Shown here in pieces: positions 44,780 to 57,192 of a DNA stretch of 64,000 nt. The number at the start of each line of letters is the position of its first letter. Within the stretch, counting starts at the first letter, position 1. The translations under genes were made by a program, and so were the position numbers. Below the pieces are notes generated by a model that worked only from the letters and a program-made list of their open reading frames with translations, had not been told where the DNA came from and ran no database searches. The DNA is from Tetragonia tetragonoides (taxonomy: Eukaryota; Streptophyta; Magnoliopsida; Caryophyllales; Aizoaceae), in NCBI GenBank assembly GCA_038025085.1, contig CM076144.1:19847501-19911500 (forward strand), written 5' to 3'.

Positions 44780-46281
44780 GGAACAGTAGGATTGCTGCTA
44801 CTCTCCCCTTGGTCACCACCACCATCCCCTTCTACTCCCATCATCCAGTTATTAAGAAGGGCACCAAACCCATTGGAGATGGCTACAAAAGATGTCCGCC
44901 CCGAGCGCCTCCCCTCTGATCCTCCTTTACCTTTTGAGGAAATCTGCCTCCTCATAAAGTCCGTATGGCGCCTGGAGGTGACCACTGTGAACCCATCAGC
45001 CTGCTTCCCCCCCTTAGGAGTATTCAGATCATGCTGCTGTACACTAGAATGTGACTTCTCCTCTCCATTATTGACCTGTAATTGTTCACTGGTTGCCATT
45101 GTTGTGTAACCTTACTAACAATTTCAGCTGGTTGTTGTTGTTCAGTGTGTATAACCCCTTACTTAGTAGCCCTTGCTTTCTTCACTCTACAGTGCACATC
45201 AAGGTGCCCAATCTTGTTACAAGTGTGGCAATATTTAGGCACATGTTCAAAGAGGACCCTCTGGTTAAATTTCCTCCCAAAAGGAGAGGTGAGAGTGATA
45301 TGCTTAGGCAAGTCCTTCTTCAGATCAATCTCAATGAGCATCCTTGCATAGGAAAGCCTCGTTTTCTGTGTAGTACATTTATCTGCAAAAAGAGGTTTCC
45401 CCACTTTACTCCCCACCTTACTAAGTCCCTTCTGAGACCAGAATAAGGCATCCAAGCTAGGCAAAATTGTCCAGACTGTGTTCTTCCCCTCCATGGACAA
45501 AATCAGGTGTCCAATATTTAAGGATGAGCAATTTATTTGAAAAATACCAAGGTCCCCCCTCCAGTACTGCATTCTTTGCTCCCTCAGTTGGGAATTTAAG
45601 CATAAACCACCCTTTTGAGTGCATGTGAATTTGGGGTTTTACCAAAGATTTCCAAGAAGAATCAATGAACCCTTTAAGCCCAGTCAATGAAACTCCACCC
45701 CCCAGAAAATACCCAACAAGTGTAAATTGCCAGTAATCAAGAGTTTCTTGTACATCATCCATATCTAAACAAACATCATCAAATTCGCTAAGATCCACAC
45801 ATGAGAGTTTCATACCTTGCGAAGGGTCGCTATTCTCCCGAAATAGCTTGCTCCACTGAGATTTCACACCCTTAACCTGATTGTTCTCCATGGCAGCATC
45901 CCCATTAACCTTTCTTTCTCCCTTTTCCGCCCCAATTTCAGATGCTGTAATTTCTGAAACTCTATGCGTTTTCAATTGCTCCATTTCACCTTCAACTTCA
46001 TCTGCCCAGCCATGGCGGCGATCATTGAGTTCAACATCAGATGTCGCCTCATCACCATCTTCAATGAATCCAAGATCCACAAGCTCCTCAGGCCCCAAAT
46101 CACTCTCTCGCAATTTTAGGGTTTCTTCGCACAGAGGTGGTGGCGAAAATTCCCCAAACACCACCGGTGTTCTAGGGTTTGGTGTTGCTTGTTTTGCCTT
46201 TTTCGCTCCCTTCGTAGGCTTTGCCGGAGGTTCTGGTTGCTGAGCCTTCTTTGGTCTCCCACGTTTGCCCCCCACAACCAT
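44776..46281 (-). pseudogene. LINE ORF1 pseudogene (DUF4283, CCHC)
   Basis: The ATG at 46281 opens MVVGGKRGRPKK, a basic N-terminus. A DUF4283-type nucleic-acid-binding region follows: DYWQFTLVGYFLGG, GWFMLKFPTEGAKNAVLEGG, PWYFSNKLLILKYW. After a shift near 45475, VWTILPSLDALFW, GLSKVGSKVGKPLFAD and a zinc knuckle CHTCNKIGHLDVHC (45220) appear. A stop at about 45157 and another frame change precede the tail FTVVTSRRHTDFM to 44776. ORF1 proteins coat the LINE RNA. Confidence 0.9.
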
Positions 46282-47547
46282 GGTAGCGAAGTGGGCACAC
46301 GAGAGGTGTGCTCCACAGAGGTTTCTCTCTGTAGCGCTACCTTCGAAAAAAAAGGATAAATTGAAAAACTGTTGATAAGAGTTTAAATGATATAAAGTGC
46401 CCCTTATAAGTCATACAATAATAATCTTATTATATGGCATTAATGATATTAATGTTCACTTATATATTACTAATATTATTTTTTTCCAGGAATGACAATT
46501 ACAATTTAATTTTTCAATAAAATTAATAATCAATATTTTAATTTTTTACATAGTTAGTTTATGTAACACACGAGCATATTAGAGGCATTTTCTGACAGCA
46601 TTGGACGCGCAAGTTTTTGCCTAATCTCGATATCATAGAGGAACCTAATCCTAGGAGTGGAGGAGAGAGAGTGGGTGGGGGAAGGAGAAAGAAAGGAAAA
46701 TGAGAGAGAGGGATTAGCATCTACAATGAACATGAAAGTAACATTTAACTATTGTATTGGACGCGTCCATTAAGCGAACCTTTTTAAAAAAATAACAATA
46801 TTAAATCAAAAATAGAAGTCAGAAAAGAGCGAATATTAGAGTTATGGCAGTAAATCATTGAAGATAATGAAACATTAATAGCAGTATATTTCATGTTTAA
46901 AAAATTAAAATATATTACACCAATGAAAAGAGCGTGAAACGCACTTTAAAACAAGACCTATTTGTCGTATGGAGAATGGTACATCCACCCGCTGGGTTGG
47001 TCACCCACACCTTATTGTATCTATCTCTCTCCTCTATTTTCAAAAATAACAATTAAAGTAGGAGATAGATAGACACATTACTCAAGTGGGTTGGCCACCC
47101 TCTAGGTCAATAAACATTTTCCTTGTCATATATTTTATGCATTGCCATTTTACATGAGCATATGAAGCGCCAATTAATCATAATCATAATCATAATATCT
47201 TGAGGCATTTTCTGACAAAATAAAATGCGTACACTTAAACGAGCTCTTTGGAGCTATATCACCTTAGAGATCTTTTTTAATTGTCTGAAAAACGGCAACT
47301 AATACGAAGTAAAAGATGGAGAGTTTTTGGTGTCCACTAAATGGAAAACTTAACAATTAACACAGTACTCCCACTTATTGCTCATGCATTATATGGTATA
47401 TGCTTTGTAGATCCTTGAGCAAGTGATATAGAATACGCAGCCATATTTTGATCAATCACTTGATGACCATTTGCATTTTTGATTAACTATCATAATTCCT
47501 ATACTTGCCACATTCAAAAAAAAAAAAATCCATTTAGTCATGCTAAT

Positions 47548-47568
47548 GTTTTTTTTGGGGGGGGGGGG
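47548..47568. repeat. T8-G13 homopolymer pair
   Basis: A run of T followed directly by a run of G. A G13 run can stack as a quadruplex and is prone to sequencing error. Confidence 0.9.
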
Positions 47569-47622
47569 GATGAGATCTAATGAGTTAAATTTTGAGATAA
47601 GCCCCAAAGAATGGAGATCCCA

Positions 47623-47725
<103 letters not shown>

Positions 47726-48700
47726 AATAAAATGAAAGAGATATTATTAGAGTTATATCAGTAAATCATATGAGAAATTAAGAGCCGTATAACTTTTATG
47801 TTGTGCTTCAAATTCAAACAACGACTTACAGCAATGAAAAAAAACGTTAAATTCACTTTAAAACAAGACTCATTTGTCTTATATCTTATGTATTGACATT
47901 TTGCAAGATTGTAGCGAACGCCAATAAATTTTTTCAATGACAGCATTGGGTTATGTTAACCGAGTCACTTAGAGATGCACCACCTAAGCTAAGCAAGCAC
48001 ATAAAATCCTAAAATAAAATATTTTTAAAGTTAAATTTCAATTAGAAAACATAAGACAAAAATGCAATCACGATTTTTTTTTTTCACTATATTTTAATTA
48101 GAAAATTATATTCCTATGGTCATGTTCTTCATAATAATTAACCTGCTAACACATTCAAGGGGGAAATAAAAAACGCAGTCAAAAAGAAAAGAGGAAAAAC
48201 CCCCCCTTCACGACAGCATTATGATACTCTCTCCCATTCTAAACCAATATTTTAATATTAAGTGAATATAACAAGAAAGATAAGTTAGCTATATATTCAG
48301 TTTTTTAATCTTTTTAAATAGGAATTTGTCAATTTTACTAATAAAATAGGTTCAATTTTGAGTTTGTATGGTAAAAATTAATAAAAAAAAATTAATTGAA
48401 ATTTGTGATAAGAGTTATAATTGTTCAACGTGCCCCATATAATGCATAATAATCCTATTACATGGCATCAATGATATTAGAATGATTATATTAATGCTTA
48501 ATCATACATCACTAAATAATTTTTCTTAAGTGATAGTTATACCTATGATTTTCGATCGATATGATTAATTAACACCATGAATCGTGTAACGTACGAACAC
48601 ACACATACTATATATGTAAAGGAGGTATTTTGTGACCGCATCGGACGCGTCCACCTTATCGAATCATCTAACATTAGAATTAAAAATGTCACCTACGCGA

Positions 48701-49564
48701 GCTACTAAGCTAAATAAGTAACAAAAATATAATTAATAAATAATATCAGGTGAAAGAATAAGTTATAATTATAAGATATAAAATTAAGGAGGTATGTTCT
48801 GGTGTTATTAAGTTGTAATATTATTTTGTAGTTTTTCAGGTGAAAAGAACAAACCCCAAAGTCCTGTTCTTGTCAACGGAATGGTGTAAAACAAAACGAA
48901 ACAGACCAAAATGACACGAAAGATAACAGAACAAAATGACATAATGGACACAGAATGTGAGAAGAAATAAAATACAAAATGAGATGCAGTGCAAATTGAA
49001 AAGGAACGATTCAGATTAACTTAGTATGCAACGCTAATTCCACTAAATATTATTCACAAGTATAAAACTAATATAAAATAACATATAATTTATGTCATTC
49101 TGACAAATTATTTCAAAAATATGAAAAACTACGTAGCCTTCGGTTAAAAGTATGTCGCCACATAAACGAACATGTAAAGTTCACAAATAATTAAATTTTA
49201 GGATGATAAGAGAGCTTGACTTATAAGTTTTAGAGTTTTAACAAAGTTTCATAGTCCATAGAGCATCACGTAAGAGAAAAAATATTACTTGAAAAATTTT
49301 TAGAAAAGTAATGACAAATATATAAGAAAAAAAAGAGATTATGGCAAAATATTTTTTTTTTCTTTCTATTGGTGCATATATGTATATGACTGATAATATT
49401 GAATGTAACATTTTCACTAAACCTTAGCTTATAATGCACAATATTATTTTTATCCAACACGAATCCAAACTACCAAAGTGAAATTGTCAACGTATTTCGA
49501 TCCTCCATATCATTTTTATTAACATCATATGAGTGTATTTATTTTAAAATATTAATACCTAACT
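48701..49564. other. AT-rich non-coding region
   Basis: No coding frame was found. It probably belongs to the body of the Helitron-like element whose 3' end is at 49592, but its 5' terminus was not found. Confidence 0.4.
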
Positions 49565-49592
49565 CGTGCAACGCACGGACTTCATATCTAGT
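49565..49592 (+). mobile_element. Helitron 3' terminus
   Basis: The hairpin CGTGC-AAC-GCACG (49565-49577) is followed after 10 nt by CTAGT (49588-49592), the CTRRT ending with a subterminal stem-loop that defines Helitron 3' ends. Diverged versions ('cgtgtaacgtacgaac' at 48588, 'gtaacacacgagc' at 46563) mark the neighbouring array units. The base after CTAGT is C rather than the expected T. Confidence 0.6.
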
Positions 49593-50555
49593 CAGAAAGT
49601 ATTTGAGTGTAATATGCAGCGTACGGAGTGGTTTTGCAAGTTTTTGGTGTATCTTCCCTGCAGCGTGGATCCTTGTATTTGTAAAAGTTGTCTGTTAGTT
49701 TATTCTGGGTTTATCAACTCTGTTGCTCAGGGCATTAACATTTTTATAGTGTTTCCACATTCAAATCTTGGATCTTTTTTCTGGGGAATGCTTTTGGTAC
49801 TCGCTTCTACAAATCTTCTAACATCAAGAATTGCTACTGGCTGTCTTGCAGTAGCGTTATTGATCGTGTGGTTCATTGCAGAAAATGTAACAAGCTGCTT
49901 ATATGTTCAAAAGACTAATTTCTTTGCCAATTATGCGAACTGACATCATAAATGTTTGTTTGGCATGAACAATGGACACTTTTAGTCTTTGTATTGGTGA
50001 GTACTTCTAAGGTTATCTCGTCTCTCTATTAATTATTTATTTTCCTTCCTCACTTAACACCAAATGATGATAATACATGGTTTATCATCTTTTTTGCTGT
50101 AATTTTGTATTGCAAGAGAAAAACTGAAGTGCAGAGGTTTTAATGATATCTTTTTGCTCCATTTTCAATATACTTGCAGGGGAATCATCTCCGTTCCTAC
50201 AAATCAGAAGATATCTCCAAGAACACAAGAAGTTGGACATTGATTCCCAGATGGATTTGCGTTTTATTAGCGAATTCAGGCGGGAGTTATGTTAAAGTTT
50301 ATTGTGAAATATTAGCTAGATTGTTATATTCTTATCTTTTTGGATGATGGATTGTGTACTTTTGCTTTGTGAAAAATGTGTAATATTACTATGAAGTTAC
50401 ATGAATATTATTGAAATTTAGAAGTATCTTGGAAGTTTAAGGTAAGTATTTGTACCTACATTTCAGAACAGGTGCATAAACTATCATACAAAGGAATAAT
50501 GATAATAACTAAATCGAAATTAATATGTAAATATTTTTTGTGGAGAAAAATGCAA
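49593..50555. other. Unidentified, possibly captured gene pieces
   Basis: The plus strand is open at 49566-49943 with a hydrophobic sequence (GMLLVLASTNLLTS, LAVALLIVWFIAENV) and again near 50180-50330 (RSYKSEDISKNTRSWTLIP). Neither is recognised. They may be gene fragments carried by the adjacent CACTA element or Helitron. Confidence 0.3.
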
Positions 50556-50559
50556 AAAA

Positions 50560-50798
50560 CGACACCCAAAAGCGTCGAGAACAATGCGGGTAGAAGATAA
50601 GGGAAATTGACTTCCGACAGCAAAAAGCGCCGGGTTTTCCCTATACATGATGATATAAAGCGTCGAAAGTGCATCAGTTCTCGTCAGAAAAAGCGTCGAG
50701 ATAATCTTGACGCTGAAATTCTCGACGCTTTTAAAAGCGTCGAGATTTTTTTTCTCGACGCTTTTTGGCGTCGAAATCCGACCCGTTTTCTAGTAGTG
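50560..50798 (+). mobile_element. CACTA (EnSpm) terminus with subterminal repeats
   Basis: The segment ends GTTTTCTAGTAGTG, the inverse of the CACTACTAGAAAAC end of plant CACTA elements. Seven or more copies of AAAGCGTCGAG or its inverse CTCGACGCTTT fill the last 240 bp in both orientations, as expected for the transposase-binding subterminal region. The matching 5' CACTA end was not found, so the element is partial or its limits are unknown. It abuts a SIRE-type LTR at 50800. Confidence 0.75.
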
Positions 50799-50799
50799 C

Positions 50800-51158
50800 G
50801 AACAAGGTTGTGTAGGACTGGGTGCATGCGTCTATGAGTACAGGGGAGCAACCTTGTACACCCTGTTCTCTATGACCAGCACTGAAGGTAGAAGGAACCA
50901 AAGGGGAACAACGCTTTGGACCCTCTTCCTTTGTATCTGGATGAGTTTTGCATAATATCGTATTTATTATTTCTGTGAATATTTATGTATTATCTTTCTA
51001 GATCTTCACACAAATATTCTTCTGAAGAAATATAAATTATTTTGGAAAATTGATTATTGCAAAATCGTGTTTTAAACATAATTGTTTTTTTTTTTTTGAA
51101 AAAATATTATCTTGGAAAAGTATTTTACTTAATGGCCAAGTTTATATTGTATAGGTAC
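50800..51158 (+). repeat. Truncated 5' LTR of the SIRE-type element
   Basis: It matches 55960-56325 of the 3' LTR but starts abruptly at the CACTA terminus and stops abruptly at 'ttgtataggtac'. Coding sequence of RT follows directly, so the rest of the LTR and about 3 kb of gag-pol are deleted. Confidence 0.88.
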
Positions 51159-52588
51159 CTTGGAATTTAGACTTGATAATAGGACCATCATTGTAAATGC
51201 ATGTTCAGGAACAAACTAAATAAGACAGGTACCGTGGTCAGAAGCAAGGCTAGATTGGTTGTACAAGGGTACAACCAGCTAAAGGGGATTGACTATGATG
51301 AGACATTTGCCCCTGTTGCTAGAATTGAGGCAATACGCATGCTGATAGCGTTTGCTGCTCATAAGGACCTCAAGTTGTAGCAGATGGATGTCAAAAGCGC
51401 CTTTCTGAATAGGTACTTAAAAGAGAAAGTCTATGTGAAGCAACCCCCTGGGTTTGAAAGCAATGAGTCTCCTGATCATGTCTATAAACTTGACAAACCA
51501 TTTTATGGCTTGAAACAAGCTCCTAGAGCTTGGTATGAACATCTGTCAAAATTCTTAATGGACAATGGTTATCAAAGGGGACAAGTTGACACAACCCTGT
51601 TCCTACGATCTAAGGGGGAAAGTTTGTTAGTTGTACAGATCTATGTTTATGATATAATATTTGGTGCAACTAATCAATCTTTGTGCAGGGAGTTCTCTGA
51701 GTTGATGATGAGTGAATTCGATATGAGTATGATGGGCGAGCTTAATTTTTTTTTTAGGCTTGCAAATCAAACAAACTTCTGAAGGAACAATGATTCATCA
51801 ACAGAAGTATGCTAGAGAGTTGATTAAGAAATATGGAATGAGAGATGCCAAGGTCTATGACACACATGTTGCCACCAATGTCAAGCTTGACTTGGATGAA
51901 GCAGGTAAGAGTGTTGATCAAACAGTGTGTAGAGGTATGATTGGTTCTCTATTGTACCTAACTGCTAGTAGACCTGATATACTGTACATTGTTTGCTTGT
52001 GTGCAAGGTTTCAAGCAAACCCAAAAGAGTCACATCTTACACAAGTCAAACGTATTCTAAGGTACCTAAAAGGAACTGAGGACCTTTGTCTTTGGTACCC
52101 TAGAGGTGCCGGTATTGATTTAATTGGCTATGCTAACGTTGATTATGCAGGATACCTTGTAGACAGAAAGAGCACATCAGGCATGGCAACGTTCCTAGGG
52201 CCTTGCTTGATCTCCTGGGCCTCCGAAAAGCAAAATTTTGTGGCCATGTCTACTGCCGAAGCTGAGTATGTGCAAGCAGCTTCATGTTGTGCACAATTGT
52301 TGTGGGTAAGACAACAATTAAAGGCCTTTGAAATCGATGCAGGATGTATGCCTATCATGTGTGACAACACAAACGCAATAAACATCTCCAAAAATCCAGT
52401 GCAACATTCAAGAACAAAGCACATTGACATTAGACATCACTTTCTGAGAGACAATGCAGAGAAAGGGTTCATTAAGTTCAATTTTTGCAAGACGGAGGAT
52501 CAAATTGGAAGATCTATTCACTAAACCTCTAAGCAAAGAAAGGTATGAGAAACTTAGACTAGAGATAGGCATTATCAAGATTACTTAG
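51159..52588 (+). pseudogene. SIRE-type Copia RT-RNaseH pseudogene
   Basis: [34 protein letters not shown], then QMDVKSAFLN, VYVKQPPGFE, FYGLKQAPRAWYE and a catalytic site degraded to YVYD (51645). RNase H: YANVDYAG, STSGMATFLG, STAEAEYV, CDNTNAINISKNP, RTKHIDIRHHFLRD, and FTKPLSKERYE in a shifted frame near 52505. There is a stop at 51378 (L-K-L-stop-Q-M-D) and a shift near 51750. The start lies at a deletion junction. Not functional. Confidence 0.92.
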
Positions 52589-53177
<589 letters not shown>

Positions 53178-54990
53178 ATGATCGGAACTCGACCATCTTC
53201 ATCCAAGAAATCCCCAGCTGAGAAAACACCTTCAACTCCCATCAAGCCCGATCAAAACCCTGAGATGCCTTTCAAATCAACTGCTCATAAGCGAGCTAGC
53301 CCCACTGAACTGTCTTCATCGTCATCATCCTCATCACCTAAACCTCCCACTACTGAACAAATGATAAGGGATGTTGATGCACCAACAAAGATAGACGCCT
53401 CTGCATCTTCTGCAAAGAAGAAGACGAAAAAGAGCACAATCAGGCGTGCTAGAGTCACTGAGCTAGCTATGGAGTTTGATGCTCTTATAGATGAAGGGGC
53501 TGGAATTGGGGTCAAATATGTCACTGAGAAGAGCGAAAAAGGAAAGAAAAAGAAAGAGGGAGCTGGGAAATTAAAAGGAGACTCTGAGGGAGAGAAAAAT
53601 GAGACTGAGGGAGGAGAGGAACCTAAAACAGAGAGCGTTGAGGCTCAGGAAGAACAACAACCTTTTGTGGAATCACTTGTTCTCACATCTGTTCCCAAGA
53701 AAACCAAGAAGACCATTTCTGGGTCTTCAAAGAAACAGGGTCTACCTGCCAAGGACCTTGTCACAGAGACTGTCTCTTCAACCCCTCCCACCAAGAAGAG
53801 AAAAATAATGGCCGAGCGTGTCTTGGACACTCCCTCTGAGACACCTAAGCCAGAGGCTGCTGAAACTTCTTCCCGTCCTGCCAAGAGGAAGAAGACCTTG
53901 GTCTCTATGCCCACATCCTCCTCCCTTGCTGTCACCATTGGCAAGAAGAAGAAGAAAAACCAAGATGAAATTGACGTCAGGATAGCTCAAATTCTCTCTC
54001 GTAAATGCATCGTAGGCAAGGTATGGTGTCTTGACTATATGAGAGATAATGGGGTGGATGCATTTGTTGATAGTGTGTTGTCTCAAGGGTGGGGGTACTT
54101 ATTTATCTATTAAAACCACCTTTCATTATGTTGAGGTCTCTGGGGTCGCATTAAAATTCAATGCCTCTGATTTGGGCAAAATCTTGAGTGTTCCTTGTGA
54201 GGGCTTTAATGACTGGTTCAAAGGAGGTGGCTGGCCTGATTATGAGGGAATAGTTCCCATAGCCATCTGCAGAAAATACTCCAGGGATATGGAACTGGAC
54301 GAGGCTAAGAGGGTCAAGGCTGCGGACGTTGTTCCCATGCACAAGCTGTTGTTTGCCCTGATGTTCAAAACTATAGCGCCTAGGGAGGAGGCTAGGGAAT
54401 ACTGCTCAGACTATGACATGTGTCTCATGGACCTTATTGAGAGGAGGGCTAAGGTGAATCTTCCTACTGCTATGATTCATCACATTGAATATGTCCTCAG
54501 CAAGAAGAAAATCACCCATTACCTACATTATGGGTATGCCCTGACGCTACTCTTCAAACACTTTGAGGTGCCTCTTTCTGCGGGAACAACACCCACATCT
54601 GTGAATGAGGTTGGGAAGTGAAACATGAAGCAAATGGGGTTTACTTTTGATGATGATGAGGAGGAAGAGAAGGAGGACCAAGAGGCTGATTGTGAGGGGG
54701 AACAAGGCCAGAGACTGTTTCCATGGAAAGGGCCAACATCAGTAGAGCTGCACTGTTTACCACGATGCAACTGGTTGAAGCCAGAATCAAATGAGGTGAC
54801 AGCTAAGCAGGCCACTCTGGCTCAAAGGGTTGCTGATCTGACTAAAACAGTGAAGAAATCTGATGAGGCTCACCAGAGAAGGTATGATGAGCTTGTCAAG
54901 ATGCTGAGAGATGGGTTTGAGGTTGAGACTGAAGATACACTTACTGACAACTCCAACCCATCCAACCCTGTTCCTCCACATGTTCTTTAA
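53178..54990 (+). pseudogene. Env-position ORF of SIRE-type Copia (transposon-protein domain)
   Basis: The N-terminal half (53178-54000) is Lys/Ser/Glu-rich and low complexity with many basic clusters (KKKTKKSTIRRAR, KKRKIM). It is followed by a globular region: GGGTYLSIKTTFHYVEVSG, LKFNASDLGKILSVPCEGF, then RKYSRDMELDEAKRVKAADV and IEYVLSKKKITHYLHYG. This resembles the 'putative plant transposon protein' domain of env-like SIRE ORFs (family assignment from memory). The C-terminal part (54760-54985) could form a coiled coil (LAQRVADLTKTVKKSDEAH). A frameshift near 54090 and a TGA at 54619-54621 split it. No signal peptide or transmembrane segment is visible. Confidence 0.75.
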
Positions 54991-55703
54991 GCCTGTTTCC
55001 TTCCATTTCTGGTTTTTTTTTCTTTTCTCTCTAGATGTTGTTTAATCTGTAACAATATCTTCTTTTGGCTGTGAAATATAATTGGTCTCTTGGTTTATAT
55101 GATTTGACTATTTTCTGGATGGCCTATATCAATATATTGCTAAGTTTGAGCTACTAATTCTTGCATTTGTTTGCATACACTTAAACTCTGGAGGTTATGT
55201 TTGTGACATGCTTGCTAAAATCTTGCTTAACTTATCTCGTATTGCACGTTTAACAAATGTCGATGACACTTTTTGATGATGCCAACAGGGGGAAGAGTGG
55301 TGTGCTTATGATTGAGTTTGATATGTCATGTTTAGATTTAGTTGAGTTTAATTCTCGTACCTTATTAACCTATTCACTATGGATGGGTAGCACACAAATT
55401 TTTGTTTCTGCTCTAATAGTTTCTGGTTTAAAATTGTTGATCCTTTTCTGCCTACTTTGATTCTCCTTAAGTCTTGAAGTTGCAACTCTGATTGCAAAGT
55501 TTCTCTCTGCAAAAAGTCTCAATGTGATGGATGATAATGTTAAGCTGACGTTCTTGAAGATGAAGCTGTGAACCCTGTTCCTACTTACTCCGGTTCTTCT
55601 AGTTGGTTCACAACAATGGTAAGTTAAGGTAAGCACTTCAATTAGTTTGTGGTCTATTCAATTTGGTATCTAGCTCAGATAAGCACACTAGTTTGTCATC
55701 ATC

Positions 55704-57192
55704 AAAAAGGGAAATTTGTTGGGTTCCTGGCTTTGATGATAACAAACAAAGTGTCATTATCTTCGATTGAACTAACAATGATGACAGGTTTACTTAAGGA
55801 TGCAAGAAGTTGAAATGCTCAATGCATGAATTCTCATGAAGATGCTTGGATCCTCACAAAACATGAAGACTACATAATGTAGTTACGTGCATCTATTATT
55901 AGTCTCTGTGTACTATGCTTGACTAGTTAGCAAGAGTCTAAATTGATCATGACAGGGGAACAAGGTTGTGTGGGACTGGGTGCATGCGTCTATGAGTACA
56001 GGGAAACAACCTTGTGAACTCTGTTCTCTATGACCGACATTGAAGCTTGAAGGAACCAAAGGGAAACAACGCTTTGGACCCTCTTCCTTCTAGCTGTGTA
56101 TCTAGACGAGTTTTGCATAATATCGTATTTATTATTTTTGTGAATATTTGTGTATTATCTTTCTAGATCTTCACGCAAATATTCTTCTGAAGAAATATAA
56201 ATTATTTGGAAAATTTATCATTGCAAAATCGTGTTTTAAACGGAAAAGTATTTTACTTTGAAAAGATATTATCTTGGAAGGTATTTTACTTAATGGCCAA
56301 GTTTATATTGTTTAGGTAAGTGAATTATCTTTTGGAATATTTCTAATTATCTTTTAGAGGTTTTATTCTGATAAATCACTTAGCTAGCTTGCCGAGATTT
56401 TCTGTTAAACTTACTTGGACGTTTTATTATCTAGGTTGGTTTATGAAAAGGTCTTTGAACTTTATTGAACTCTATCTTATCTTTTGAGAAATTCTATCTT
56501 CTACATTCTGAAAAGATTTAACCTAGAAGGACTGAACTTCTACGCCTGCTTATATAAGGCTCTTGATAGACTCAACTGAAGGTTAAGCTTTGCGTGCATT
56601 ATTGAGTTCAGAATCATTTGTGCAAAGTGTTAAATCGTCCAACCAGATACGTCCTCTGCTCACACAAGAACAACCTTGAACCATGTTCCCTGTCTTGGTC
56701 AGTTTGAGTCTTGCCCAGATTGGTCATTGCATAATAGGTTTTTCTGTGGTCTTATTTTGCTTAGTAAAGAAGCGTGTTATAGGACAAACAATTTGGAAAT
56801 CTGTAATAGCTCTAACTTAGTAACAAGCGTAGAGTTTCCTTCAGGTCAGTGTGTGACTTGGAAGGATTGGCACCACATCAGTAACGGTGTGTGGTGTTAT
56901 TAGGGTACTGTGTTGTATTCTGTTTTGGCTCTGGTTATAAGATAAGTAGTGTGATAAAATCCCCAGTAACTGGGTCGTGGTTTTTACTCCTATTGAGCCT
57001 AGGAGGTTTTCCACGTTAAAAAAGGCGTGTGTTATTTATTTCCAGTCTTTTGCTTTGTGTTTCTGTTAACTGCATAAGAACAACATACACAATGTTGTTC
57101 TTACGTTTGTTCTTAAGTCTCAAAAATCTGTGTAATTACACGAAATTGGAGTCACTCTATTCAACCCCCCTCCTCTAAAGTAACTTAGAGCA
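55704..57192 (+). repeat. SIRE-type 3' LTR with purine tract
   Basis: Purine tract AAAAAGGGAAATT (55704-55716), then the LTR from TGTTGGGTTCC (55717) to about CA at 57191-57192 after 'attcaacccccctcctct'. The LTR is 1476 bp. The right boundary is inferred, because the 5' LTR lacks this end for comparison. Confidence 0.8.

Larger units (their letters stand above)
41624..46358 (-). mobile_element. L1-type LINE, full length but broken
   Basis: The 4.7-kb element is bounded by the 15-bp target duplication AATTGAAAAACTGTT (41609-41623 and 46359-46373). A short T run at the left end is the poly(A) tail of the minus-strand element. It carries a DUF4283-like ORF1 and an ORF2 with endonuclease, RT and zf-RVT domains, all frame-damaged. 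A 5' UTR of about 75 bp precedes ORF1, so the 5' end is probably complete. Confidence 0.93.
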
